Source: Craterostigma plantagineum (taxonomy: Eukaryota > Streptophyta > Magnoliopsida > Lamiales > Linderniaceae). From it: DNA of 64,000 bases. Below are positions 34,301-46,188 of this stretch, one piece after another. The stretch lies in contig JAPQWV010000005.1 in assembly GCA_027422505.1 (NCBI GenBank), positions 17,564,501 through 17,628,500 of the forward strand, read 5' to 3'. The first letter of the stretch is position 1; the number at the start of each line of letters is the position of its first letter. The position numbers and the translations under genes were made by a program. The notes beneath the pieces were generated by a model that was not told where the DNA came from, did no database searches, and saw only the letters and a program-made list of their open reading frames with translations.

Positions 34301-37300
34301 ATCTCCCCCTTTGTGCTTGATTGCGTCTCCGCGCTATTTGTCCTCGTCGGGCATAGTACGATCTGCGCAAGCCCAGCGCATGCTCATAATCACTTATCGT
34401 CTCCCTAAGCTTCAGGCGCTCCTCGATGTCATCTAGCAATTCCATCAAGAGCGGCTTTTCTCTCACAAACCTGTGGATCCTCAGCATAGTGTCTCTGTTG
34501 ATTTCTTCCAACCTCTGCTCGATATTCCGCCTGATGACTTTGAGCGTTCCATCACAGAACTTCTGAATTTCTGTCTTCAGCATCAACCTAGCCTTCTGGG
34601 CAATTGGATTGTTGTAGGTGATGCCTATGACTGAGCTGATGTGCACATGATTGCTTGGAAGCCCTTCGATCTCATGTCCTTTGTGGAGTGGTTCGGCCAT
34701 GTTAACCTTCTTCATGTTGCTCTCCAGAGCCATCTGAAGGTCGTGTGCGGCGAAGTACTTGACTTGGCACATCATGAACCGGTAGAGCCCTTCGAGGCAT
34801 TCTTTCTTGATGAAGCCTTGAGGACCTTTGTACTTCTCCACGTACAGCTTGTAGAGGTTGTACACCTCATCAGCAGGGATGTACGGTAGGTCGCTCTCGC
34901 TTAGTTTCTCTCGGGTTCTATCCACTCGCTCAATGACGTAGTGAGGTGTTGGAAGTCCTCCTTTTGCACAGTAGACGCTGAGGAGTTGGCATATTGGGGA
35001 GAGACTCTTGTAATGGTTCTTGACTTGTCCTTTAGTCATCCCCATCCTTACGTTAGGTCCTAGTTTGGTCAGCATCCATAGATATGTCATCCTCTTCTGC
35101 TGATCCCAGTGAGAGATCCCTCTTAGCTCGAATTCGTTCGGCTTCTTGACCCTTTCCAGTGACCTCCAGATGTGTTCACGAACTTCTTCAAGGAAGGGGA
35201 TTTCGATTCGAATATTTTCCCACGGCGTGTCGACCCGAACGGTCCCTGGCTTTTGTCTTGTGGGGGAAGCCGCTCGTTGTGCGATCAACTCTGATAGCCT
35301 TGGGATGTCTCGTTGGTAGTCTTCACCTTCCTGAAGTTCGTCGTCTTCTATGATTACGAGGTCCACGGATGCTTGTTGTAGAAAATGCCGAACGTCCTGA
35401 AGCCGTTGTCTTTGATGCTCCTCGGGCATGGAATGGGTCATCCACTGTCCGTCGAAGATGTATCTGTCTAGAACTTCGTGTGGATTGCCGCCATGTCCTG
35501 ATGGTCCCGATTGGTCTGGAGCAACTGAGGGAGTCGCTTGGGTAGCTGCTAGGGCTACAAGCATCGCAGCACTTGCTTCTTCTTCCGGAAGCAAGGGGCT
35601 TGAGTAGATCGGTGATGTGGATGGGGTCGATGGAGGCGTCCGTAGGTTAAAGGTTGGTGGGTCGATATGGGTTAGGGTGGCGGTGCGGTGCGTGGTGTGG
35701 GTGGTTTGTGTTTGGGTTTGGGTTTGGGTTTCACCTGCTCCAGCGCTTGTTTGCGTAGCGCCCGAGCCTTGTCCTTGGCCACTTGTAGATGTCCTTAGCC
35801 TCTTCTCCCCCTCATGAGGATCCTTATCGTCAGGGTCGTCATGTCGGCGTCTTGAGCGGGAGCTTTGGCCTCGGCAAGTGTCGGTAGGTGGCACAGGATG
35901 ATCCACCAATCGCCTGTAAAAAGATTCTTCTTGAGGCGACCGGATGGAGCGGCCGATCAGTCAGGCGAGTAGAATGTCGTGGAGCTCGGTTATGGGTATG
36001 GTGTATGGGTTGATGAGGATGGATGAATTAGCTAAAGGGTCGGTGGGTGTGGGTTGTGAAGGTGTGAGGGTGGGTTGTGACGAGGTGCCTTCGGAGATAG
36101 GTGCTTTCCCAGTGTCTCTGCGGGATGTCTCTATGGCAGTAAAAACTCTCTCCATTATTTTGTCTTCAATCGATTGAACAGCAGCGGAAAGAGCGGCTTG
36201 GACTTGCTCGCTCGTCACAAACGGTGCGGACGCCTCCTTGGATGGACCAGGACGACTGATGTCGTCTGTTATCAACCCTTGAGTAGACACCGACTCTTCA
36301 GGTTGGCTCACAGTCACTTAAGGTTGTGACTGTATGAGACTTCCACCCAATCCTTGAGTCGAATCTTGAAGATTCGGCTCTATGGGTGTTATGGCAGGCT
36401 CGGTTGCGCCTGCGAATCAGACACCGGTGGATTCGGTTGCGGCTCAAGATTGAGCGAAGAAGTGCCAGCAACACTTGAAGAAGTGAATAGCACGGTATCT
36501 GGTGCAGTGGTGACGCGGGGAAGAGAGACTCCATCGGGATACTCAAACGTCTGGGAGTCCGTCTTATGAGTCTGAGCTCCTCATCGGACTCTGTATCAGA
36601 TGAGGTGGCCGTGTGAGGAGAAGGTTCGTGCTCCACGTCCTCACGAGCCTAGTCCATCACCAGTGGAAGTGAACTGTGCCCCATTTCAGTCTCGGGCTGT
36701 GCTTCTTGTAGAGGAACCTCTTCAATGGTTTCTTCGAGCACGCCTACATGTATGGGCACTTCTACTTGAAGCGTTTCTGTTGGAGCCTCTTGTTCCAACT
36801 CAGCGGCCACAACATCTATCAATGTGGCATCATCATCAGGAATCTGTTCGTCCTGAGTTGGAGGCTCCTGCTCGAGCTCCAGGGCCACTTCATCAATCAA
36901 CATGGCCTCTGGGCTTTGGTGTTGTTGCGGTTGGGGAGGGCTAACTCCAAGATCTGTCGGGGGCCCTCTAATCATCTGCTCGGTGAGGTGATTCTCCCGG
37001 CAGTAAGTTCGATACACGTCTCCCTGGGGGTCGGCGAGACGTAGCAGGTGGAGTGGAATGGGCATGGAAGGCTGAGCTAGGTCTACCAGCCTTGGGTTGT
37101 GGAAGAACTTGAGCCTTGGTGTGTGATAGTTTCCTCCCGGAGGCAGGCGAGGAATGTTCTGTGCGTACATCTCCATATGTTGACGGATGATGACGGAGAT
37201 TCATCTCGCATACGGCAAGTTTTTGGACCGTTTGTTCTCCTTTTGTCTGATCTGTTCTGCGAGGTCATTCCTGATCAGCTGGGCAAAATCGTAATTCTGC

Positions 37301-37839
37301 GAGAACACGACTCCGTGAAATATCCCGAGGATGTGGCCGTTGCCTTTGTCGAAACCCGCGTGCTTCGGTGATAGACACTTGTTCACAATCCCGAACAATG
37401 TCTTCCACGGGTGAGGGATACCGTTGCTCTGAACCTGAGCTAGCTTGGTGAGTGGCGGACGGTACCCCATCTGGAGGAAATCAGTCACCAGTTCTTCATC
37501 TGATGGGAGGGGGTCGTAGTTTTGGCTGTGAGGGAGGTCAAGTAGAGCTCTGAACTCGTTCTTGCTCATGCAGATGTGCCTCGTCCCTACAACCGTCGTG
37601 AAATGGTATGCTCCGTCCAAAATGATGCTCTTGATCATCCTCCAAAACTGCTGGAGGTAGACCATCGGCACTGATGCCGTCACTGTAAGTGCATGCCATA
37701 GTGGATGGCCTTGCAGAATGGACACGATTATGTCGTCTGGACACCGGAAGGTGGTCAGGTCTAATTGGAAGTTCGTGTCGTGGACGTTGAGGTATAATGT
37801 CTTCTCGTATATGTGGTTATATGTAGGATAGGGATCCAT
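34296..37839 (-). pseudogene. Envelope-position ORF of the Sirevirus-like element, decayed
   Basis: A reading of about 1,180 codons on - starts MDPYPTYNHIYEKTLY. The N-terminal domain (about 210 residues; ILQGHPLWHALTVTASVP, VYLQQFWRMI, FRALLDLP, LFGIVNKCLSPKHAGF) resembles the plant-specific domain annotated as putative plant transposon protein. A Pro/Gln/Glu-rich middle follows, then a basic linker with a QTQTQTQT run. The C-terminus (34296-35909, 537 codons open) is mostly helical (MTKGQVKNHYKSLSPICQLL, RNIEQRLEEINRDTMLR). Breaks: TGA at about 37201, TAG at about 36649, a frame change near 36310 and TGA at about 35961. No signal peptide or clear membrane segment is visible, so an envelope role is not supported by sequence. 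Confidence 0.7.
34301..34314 (-). other. Polypurine tract of the Sirevirus-like element
   Basis: On - the sequence AAAGGGGGAGAT lies immediately upstream of the LTR TGTAGAG start, the canonical plus-strand priming site. It overlaps the final codons of the envelope-position ORF. Confidence 0.8.
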
Positions 37840-40800
37840 CTGAAAAATAAGAGATATAAAAGTTCATTAGTTCATAATTTTGGTTTTAGTCGAAAATAGA
37901 TTTAATTTCATCAAACTATAATTTTGTAACAAGTCATAACATGTTCGAGGAATTTTGAATTGAAATCGTGTAGTATGCATATAGGATACTTGATTTTAAA
38001 AAATGTAATGGCATGATTGTAATTTCGAATTAAGCATATAACGCGTGGAAGAAACTTCGAAATTTTCTAAGTGTTTGATCGTGAAAAAATGTCACTGTTC
38101 ATGCCGAGATATTTTACGCTCGAAAATTTAATGTTCAAATTGATTTCCTATGCATTGATTTCAATTGAAATAACTCCGTTAAATTTTGCGATCGAAAAAT
38201 TTTTATTCGCTGAAAGTTCGCTACAGTGTAAAAGACTTAGAAAAATTTAGAAAAATTCTAAGTGTTGAAGTTGAAATCGTGAGACTGTAGCCGATCAATT
38301 TTACGATCGAGAAAAATTCCGTGTAAATTTACGATCGAGAAATTAAGCGTTGAAAAATTAATTTTTCGCTGCTAAATTTTTGCGACTGAAATAAAATGAA
38401 ATCGAAAATTCTATTTTGCGATAGAAAGTTTTACGCTCGATCTAAGTTGCATCTAAATTGTCTATTCAGCGCCTAAGTTTTTCGCTCGCAGAAAATCCTA
38501 ATTAGATTTCTCGATGGTAAGTGGTTTGTCGGTCAAAATCTTATTTCTTAGCGACTAAGTCAGAATTTAGCGATCGAAAACTAATTCAATTGAATCGGAA
38601 TTCAATTAAGACTCTTGTGATCGACAAAGTTCTTCGATGGCTTCAAACATTCAAATACCCAGTTTCTTTAAAAACTCAACTTAGTGGTCTAAGATGCAGA
38701 TTTTTCGAAAGTTTAATCTACCAGATTAAACTAAAACATCGAAACTATCTTAAGTGCAGGCATTCCCCCAGATAAAACTCGTAAACATGCCTAACTATGA
38801 AATAATATGCGATTTTCTCAGTTTTGAAGAACAGTCGAGAATCTAATCCTAATCACGCGAAAAACTACAAAATTAAGATGCTAATGGAGTTAAATCGTAC
38901 CCAAATGTCAAATGAATCTCATCTCTACCTTAAACAGACAATTTGTTGTTTGAAAATCGAAAGATTCTGAGAATTTTTGAACTGTCTGTTAAAGTTTTTC
39001 GAGAGAGAAATTTTTGCGATTTAGGGTTGCGTGAGAAAAAGTTTTTCGACTGACAAAAAGTGAACTTTTATTAACTCGCTGTAATTCAATGTTGGGTTTG
39101 CGATTGGACGTTTTTCGATTAAATGGATCAGGCCCATTACTATTTGCGCTCGAGAAATCTTGATTCGAAAATTGCTCTTCAATTCAATTTCTCGATCGCA
39201 AATTATCGCGGCCAATCAGAATCGTTCCCAACACTGTTTACGATCGAGAAACATATGATTGCTAATGAATTCTTATATCCAGTTTCTCGATTGTAAGTAC
39301 TTCGAAAAATTTTCAGATTGATCCCTATATCAAATAAAATCACATTTGTAAAGCTTCCCCTCATAATTAAAATAAATGCAATTAACTCCCTGAATTTTCT
39401 GGGTAGTAACGTCTTTGCTCCCTTGGCATAATTAAAAATATGTACCACTTAGAGAAAAACGTTAGAGATATTTGGAGCTAATGCACGATTTTTATATTTG
39501 CTCCCCCTCAAATAATGCGCAAGAAATGACTTAACATGCAAGCATATGAAATCAATTCAAATCACGAGCATAAACACACAAATTTACCTAGTAAGCACAT
39601 GTACATGGTCCCCAAAACATGTACTTAAGATATTGCGTGAGGGTAAAACCAATGAAAAATTTATCGCATTTAAACAATTCAGTACCAATGCAATCTAAAT
39701 TACATTTAGAATGTGCGAAAACAGGATAAATTCGCATTTATTCAATTCAACGCATATGAAATATAATATTTCATATCAGAATGTGCGAAAACATAAAATA
39801 TATATATTTTAAATGTATATTACTAATATTATAGTATGGGGTCAGATTATTCTGCTTCGATCAATCGTCACACCTAAAATTTTACGAGACATTTGAAAGA
39901 CAAAATGCCGTCAAGTCATGTCGTCAACCTATAGTCCTAAGTTCATAGACTGGTCCATTTCGACAACTCTCACTAGGTTCGCTCTTTGCACTCAATTTTT
40001 TTCTTAGGATTTTATATTTATATCACTCAAGTCAACACAAGCAATTATAAGTCAATTTTCCTGTGATCGAGGCATTTTCTTAATCATTTCACCTAACCGA
40101 GAGACCGTCGATTGGAATCAAAGGGTTGTAAGGGTTATAGTTTGGCTAGGACTTAGAAGGGAAGGAATTTAGGGGAAAGTGACCTTATCTCTTCGTCATC
40201 TTCCATTTCTACGTCCGTCTCCTTTTTTTTCGGCGTCTTTCTTCTTTTCAATCTTTTCTCCCTCCTTTTCTTTTAAGAATTGTCCCTTTTTATGCTATGC
40301 TCAAGCTGAAGCTCCGCTTCTCCACGAGGCTATAGGAGATTATCGTAGGCGAAGTTCTTCTTGTTGGTTCTCGGGCCGATACCGTGCTCCTCTTCTCTTA
40401 ATCCCTAGAGAGGTTTCAGAGATTATCTTTTTGGAAAAGTTCACGGTTATGGAATTCGTACCCAAGGCTGCTCCTCTTCTGGTTTCCCGGTATAAGACCG
40501 ATTTATCATTGGAGAAGTTCACTTCGTGGTGCTCCTCTTTCCAGCCATTCTGATGAGCGTACGAGATTATCCTGGAGAAGTTCACAGCAGGATCCATGCC
40601 ACCCTTCTAAGAGATAGTCGGAAGGCAGGTTCCTTTGGTCTGATTTTTGCGCGTTGAGCAATGCCTTCTTTTGTCATCATCCTCCTTATTTTCTCCCCCT
40701 CCTTTTCTCGTTTGAACAACCATCCAAAGAGTATAGAATACGGTTGAAGGCCGGGAATGGGATTCAAAGGAAGAAAAGGGCATCGGAGAAGGCTCAAAGT

Positions 40801-41255
40801 GGATGACTAAGGGCTAATGTGAGGAAAAAATCTTAAAAAGGCCCCTTATCATTATCCTAACGATCTAAGGCAAGGTGAGTATGAAGCCAAGAATCACTAG
40901 TTAAGACAAGTAATTGATGTGTGACTCACTCGAGAAATAGATCCAAAGAAAAAAAACGAGGCTTGAATCCTCACATATGTATAGTGGCTTTGTGTCTAGT
41001 GGAGCAACCCAATGACCTTTTAGACACAAGAATGCGACTTTGACTGACAAAATTAAGCAATTAAATCGATCGCATGTCGGGGTAAAATTCTAAGTGACTT
41101 TAGATCAAAGCATCCTAAATGATTTCGTCATTCCCCTATATTATAGGTACATATTTATTATTTTTATTATTATTATCACGCAAGATATGGCAAATGAGCA
41201 TACAAAAAAAAAGAATAGAGCATGTGATAGCACAGAAGATCAGGTGATGCTCATA
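37840..41255. other. Noncoding spacer of the Sirevirus-like element
   Basis: No gene is seen. From about 38040 to 39310 a short motif around CGATCGAAAA, CGATCGAGAAA or TTTTCGCTCG recurs roughly a dozen times by eye in both orientations. From about 40335 to 40590 an imperfect repeat of GAGATTATC ... GAAGTTC ... TGCTCCTCTT occurs two to three times. The + ORF at 40179-40553 and - ORFs at 40340-40797 are low-complexity or repeat readings. Confidence 0.5.
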
Positions 41256-42058
41256 TCACGGGAGATTCAACATGCCTAATTTTCCGACAAGAAATTGGAA
41301 TCGTTTTTCATCCAATGCCTTGGTGAAAATGTCAGCTAGTTGGTACTCCGTGTTCACGAAATACATATCTATGGTGCCTTTTTCTACATGATCTTTAATA
41401 AAGTGATATCTAATGTCTATGTGTTTTGTGCGTGAGTGATGAACGGGATTGCAAGTAATAGCGATGGCACTTTGATTGTCACTATATATGGGTATATTAT
41501 TTAAATTGTACCCGTAGTTGCGAAGCTGAGTCCGCATCCACAGCATCTGGGAGCAACAACTGGCGGCTGCCACATATTCCGCTTCGGCCGTCGAAGTTGA
41601 CACACAGTTCTGCTTTTTGGATGACCAGCAGACCAGCTTTTCGCCTAGAAATTGAGCGCCACCGAACGTGCTTTTCCTGTCCATTCGGCAACCTGCATAA
41701 TCAGCGTCAGTATAGCCCATAGTTTGAAGTTCGCACCCTTTGGATACCATAGTCCAAGGTTAGAAGTGCCCTTAAGGTAACGCAGAATCCTTTTAACCGC
41801 GAGCATATGTGATTCTTTGGGATTGGCTTGAAAACGGGCACATAAGCAGGTGGTAAACATGATATTCGACCGGCTCGAAGTGAGGTAGAGAAGAGATCCA
41901 ATGATGCTGCGATACAGTGTGATGTCGACCGATTTACCAGAGGGATCGGCATCCAACTTGCAGCTTGGTGACATAGGAGTGCTGAGAGGCTTGCTCTGAT
42001 TTTGATGGAATTTCTTCAGAATATCCTTGATGAACAGTATCCAATGCTTCTTCTTTAA
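41256..42058 (-). pseudogene. Sirevirus-like RT C-terminus and RNase H
   Basis: On -: KDILKKFHQNQSKPLSTPMS, LYRSIIGSLLYLTSSRSNIM, RFQANPKESHMLAVKRILRY, LGLWYPKGANFKL, then after a frame change YTDADYAGCRMDRKST, STAEAEYVAAASCCSQMLWM, SDNQSAIAI, RTKHIDIRYHFIKDHVEKG and YQLADIFTKALDEKRF. The RNase H acidic residues (TDAD, AEAE, SDNQ) are present. The YVDD part of reverse transcriptase lies beyond the truncated end. Confidence 0.85.
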
Positions 42059-42111
42059 TTGAAACTCACTCTATTTACAGCAGCCCAAGCTCTTGAGTTC
42101 GTGGATTAACC
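42059..42111 (-). repeat. Surviving start of copia A 3' LTR
   Basis: It matches the outer 55-60 bases of the 5' LTR (for example ATTTACAGCAGCCCAAGCTC here and ATTTACAGCAGCCCAACCTC at about 46655). A polypurine-like TTAAGGTGGAG lies just inside on -. The rest of this LTR is lost except for 18 bases at 33930-33947. Confidence 0.85.
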
Positions 42112-42170
42112 AAAACTCCACCTTAATTCATCAACACAAGAGCTGACCCTTGGCACTCAAGCCCCTTTGA

Positions 42171-45100
42171 TCAGGGAGCATTCAGACACCCAACCAGCTC
42201 CCAAGCAACAGTTGAATTTCTTGCTTGGGACTGGTTTGGTAAGTGAGCTGCTGGATTGTGTTCAGTGGAGATTTTCTGGACTTCAACTTCCCCTGAATCC
42301 ACCACTTTCCGAATAAAATGAAGCCTTACGTCAACGTGTTTTTGTTCTCTCATGGTGTACACTATTTTTAGCCAAATGCACTGCCCCTTGATTATCACAG
42401 AACACAACAAGTTTCTGCTGTTTCATCATAAGTTCACCAGCAAGTCCCTTTAACCACATCGCCTCTTTTATTGCCTCCGTTAGTGCTATATACTCTGCCT
42501 CTATCGTAGACAAGGCAACCACCTTCTGCAAAGAAGCTCTCCAACTTATAGCAGTTCCAAAAGAGGTGAAGATGTAGCCGGTTAAAGATTTCCTTGTGTC
42601 AAGACATCCAGCGTAGTCCGAGTCTACAAATCCTTGTATCATCGCTTTACTGTTGTTAACGCTTTGCTGTTTTCTGAAGATCAAACCTTTGTCCAATGTT
42701 CCATTTATATATCTCAGCACCTACTTCAAAACTATCCAATGATCCCTCCTCGGCCAAGCCATGAATCGACTTACCATGCTAACGGCATATGAAAGGTCCG
42801 GCTGGGTGCATACCATTGCATACATGATTGATCCAACTACATTTGCATATGGTATATTTCGCATGTAAGCCTCCTCTTCTGCTGTTATCTTAGCTTCTCC
42901 CTTTGAGAGTTTGAAATGAGCTGCCAGAGGTATTACTACTGCCTTGGAATTCTGTATTTCGAACCTTTCAAGAACGGAGAGTAGATAGTTTTTCTGGTGC
43001 AGCTTAAGGATATTCTCTGCTCTGTTTCGTTCGATCTCCATTCCCAAAATCACTTTTGCATATCCAAGATCCTTCATCTCGAATTCTGACTTGAGAAGTT
43101 CCTTTACCAGCTTTATTTCTTCCTTACTTTCGCTCGCGACTAACATGTCATCCCCATAGAGAAGTAGATAGCAGGGTTTCTGATTCGAACAAATTTTCAT
43201 GTAAATACAGGTATCAAACTTGCTTCGACTGAAATGATTTCTGAGCATGAACTGATCAAACCTTCGGTCCACTGTCTCGGACTCTGTTTCAGGCCATATA
43301 ACGACCTTTTCAACAGACATACCGGTTCGTCACCTCCATGTCTCTTGTATCCCTCAGGTTGTGTCATGAAAATTCGTTCATTTAGACTTCCATAAAAGAA
43401 AGCCGTTTTGACATCTAGTTGCTCGAGCTCAAGGTTATAATGCGCTACCAAAGGGAGAATGAGTCTAATAGATCTTTGCTTCACCATCGGGGAAAATACT
43501 TCGTTATAGTCGATTCCCTCTCTTTGTGTAAATCCTCGGGCTACTAACCTTGCCTTATATCTGATTTTTGAATCAACTTCTAGCTTCCGTTTATAGATCC
43601 ATTTGCAGCTAATAACCTTTTGGTTCTTTGGTCTTTCAACTAGCTCCCAAGTGCAGTTCTTATCCAGCGACATCATCTCTTCATCTATGGTTGATTTCCA
43701 GTTTTTCTTATCAACACTCTTCATAGCTTCCTGATAAGTTCTAGGTTCTGATCCTATCTCTTCTGCCGTGGTGAAGGCAAATGCAATTATGTCAGCATGA
43801 CCATAACGACTAGGTGGTCTTACTTCTCTTCTGGTTCTGTCCCTCACGAGCATATAATCATTTTCGCTAGTGTTATCATCACAATTTATTCCAGCCCCAG
43901 AACTTTCAGTATTTTCATCAACCTCTTGGTCTACTTTGTCGCTGATTTCTTCACTTGATTTCGCAGTAACTTGAGGCTCCACCTCAAACTGAAATTTCCC
44001 CAGAAAATCGAATCCATTTTCCATCTTACCGTTCTCAATTTCCGAGCGTTACTCAAGGTTCGCCATCATATTTTCTCTAAATATGACATCCGTACTTATA
44101 AAGCTCTTACCAGCTCCGGGTTCAAGGCTCCAAACTTTATAACCTTTCACCCTCTCAGGATACCCTCTGAAAATAGATTTAATAACCCTCGGTTCAAGCT
44201 TGTCCCTTTTAACATGGGCGTACGCTGTGCAACCGAAAATCCTCAGGAGCTGCAAATCTGGTTTTGAACCTGTCCATGCCTCCTCTGGCGTCTTGCAGTC
44301 TATGGCTGTCGATGGACACCTACTCACAAGGTAAGCCGCTGTAGATAGAGCTTCGGCCCAGAACGATTTAGGTAAACCAGCACTGAGCAACATAAATCTT
44401 GTTCGCTCAAGTAACGTTCGATTCATCCTCTCTGCAAGGCCATTTTGTTGGGGCGTGTATGGGACTGTTTTGTGCCTTCTTATCCCCTCAGCTTCACAGA
44501 ATGAATTAAATTCGCTCGAGCAGAATTCCAATCCGTTATCAGTTCTCAGCACCTTCACCCTTTTCCCTGTCTGAAGCTCAACTATTTTTTTCCAGCTTCG
44601 AAACTTTTCAATAGCCTGATCTTTTGTTTTCAAAATGAATATCCAGACCTTTCTTGAAAAATCGTCGATAATTGTCATGAAATACCTTGCTCCTCCATGA
44701 GACATTACCGATGCTGGTCCCCAAAGATCCGAATGCAAATACTCAAGTGGCCCTCCAGTGTTATGTTTTCCTGTTTCGAACTTCACTCGATGTGATTTTC
44801 CAAACACACACGTCTCACAGAATTTTAGCTTATCGAGCTTTTTCTTGCCAAACAGTTCTTGTCTTGACAGTTCTTGGAGTCCCCTTTCACTAACGTGCCC
44901 CAACCTTTTGTGCCACAGCTCTGCAGAATCATCTTCTCTGTTTGCACTTAGGGCTGATGCCATTTCAGCTGATCCAAGAAGATAATATACACCATTTTTC
45001 TTTATGCCTTTCATTACCAACAGCGAGCCCTTGAAGACCTTCATTTGTCCATTCCTTGTTTCAATTCCGTACCCGAGATCATCTAGCATCCCAACATAGA

Positions 45101-45484
45101 TTAATTTTCCTTTCAGGTCCGGAATATATCTTGCATTTTCCAGAACAATCTGACTTCCTTTATGCAATTTTAGCATGACTGAACCGACACCTCGAATCAT
45201 ACGTGGTGTATCGTTACCTAGCAGCACTTTGCCTCCATCAGACCTACGAATTCACTCAACCAATCCCTGTTTGATGTCATATGGAAGGAACACCCAGAGT
45301 CCATAATATATTCATTATGCTTATCAACTTCTGTCACGTTTAGAACCTCGGCAGATTCATAACCATCTGACACAGCTGAAACCTCTCCTTGTTCCTTTAA
45401 TTTCGGTTGGAAACCTTTGCTTCTCTTAGGACAAAGTCGTCTTATATGCCCTTCGTCATGGGAATAGTAGCACTTTATTTTCAC
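42171..45484 (-). pseudogene. Copia A pol (PR-IN-RT-RNase H), broken
   Basis: On -: knuckle CYYSHDEGHIRRLC (second Cys replaced by Ser), protease YIMDSGCSFHMT (about 45285-45305), and after a frame overlap at 45218-45227 a 392-codon open frame. That frame has integrase HHCC (WHKRLGHVSERGL, FCETCVFGKSH) and core Asp/Asp/Glu (YLHSDLWGP, VLRTDNGLEF, NGLAERMNRTLLER). RT starts CKWIYKRKLEVDSKIRYKAR and has QLDVKTAFFYGSLNERI; a frame change near 43200-43320 leads to the catalytic box YGDDML (usually YVDDM). RNase H (VDSDYAGCLDTRKSLTGY, STIEAEYIAL, FCDNQGAVHLAKN) ends after KHVDVRLHFIRKVV. About four frame changes break it. Confidence 0.87.
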
Positions 45485-45565
45485 CTTGGACTTTGATCTC
45501 GATTTCCTGCTGCCTTTTCTGAAATCTCTGTCGTCAGAACTTCGTCGAACACTTAGGATCTCACC

Positions 45566-46150
45566 CTAATTTTGAGGCTTAGACTCAATCCTGCTATTCA
45601 GCTGCCTTGAGTGTATGGCAGAAAGGACGTCCTCTAGAATAAGCTCCTCATGTGCATATAACAGAGTTTCCTTGAAGTGATCATAACTCTTAAGCAACGA
45701 GCTCAACAACAATACTACCTGGTCTTCATCAGCAATCTCCACCTCAATATTTTCAAGGTCTAAAATCAGCTTCGACCACTTGTCAATCTGCTCCTCAATC
45801 GGTTTATCATCTCGCATCTTGTATGAACACAGCGCTTGCTTCAGATACAATCGATTTGCTAGTGATTTGGTCATATAGAGACTTTCTAATTTCGTCCATA
45901 GTCCTACAGATGCGTCCTCTTTCGAAACCTGTCTCAGTACCTTGTCACCTAGGCAGAGAATTATAATACTGTGAGCTTTGTCGATCATCGCCTTCTTCTC
46001 AATTTCAGACAATTCAGCTGGCATCTTCTTCTCTTCCTTCAGTGCTTCGATTACTCCCTGCTATGTGAGTAATGCTTTCATCTTCAGCCTCCACAAGCTG
46101 AAATCATTTTGCCCATTGAGTTTTTCAATATCGAACCTCGCATCACTCAT
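45566..46150 (-). pseudogene. Copia A gag
   Basis: It starts MSDARFDIEKLNGQNDFSLW, the usual copia Gag opening, and meets a TAG after about 28 codons. An open 152-codon stretch follows (46024-45566) with the UBN2-type core: VGLWTKLESLYMTKSLANR, LYLKQALCSYKMRD, LLSSLLKSYDHFKETLLY. A further stop after ESKPQN precedes the basic linker and knuckle. Confidence 0.85.
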
Positions 46151-46188
46151 TTTCACTCGATTGATTTCTCCACGCTCACCGCACCACT

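Larger units (their letters stand above)
33948..42058 (-). mobile_element. Sirevirus-like Ty1-copia element, 5' truncated, in copia A 3' LTR
   Basis: On -: C-terminal RT and RNase H (42058-41256), about 3.4 kb noncoding, an envelope-position ORF (37839-34296), polypurine tract and 3' LTR (34300-33948). A coding region between RNase H and the 3' LTR is the hallmark arrangement of the SIRE/Maximus lineage. The 5' LTR, gag, integrase and most of RT are missing. The truncated end abuts copia A LTR sequence at about 42058, so one deletion probably removed both. Confidence 0.8.

Noticed and set aside
34641..37371. Several + strand ORFs of 60-114 codons
   Set aside because: They lie opposite the long - reading of the Sirevirus-like element and have no independent support.
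40179..40797. 124-codon + ORF and two - ORFs in the Sirevirus-like spacer
   Set aside because: The + ORF opens with a Phe/Ser/Pro run from a CT-rich tract and the rest reads an imperfect repeat; opposing ORFs cover the same bases.
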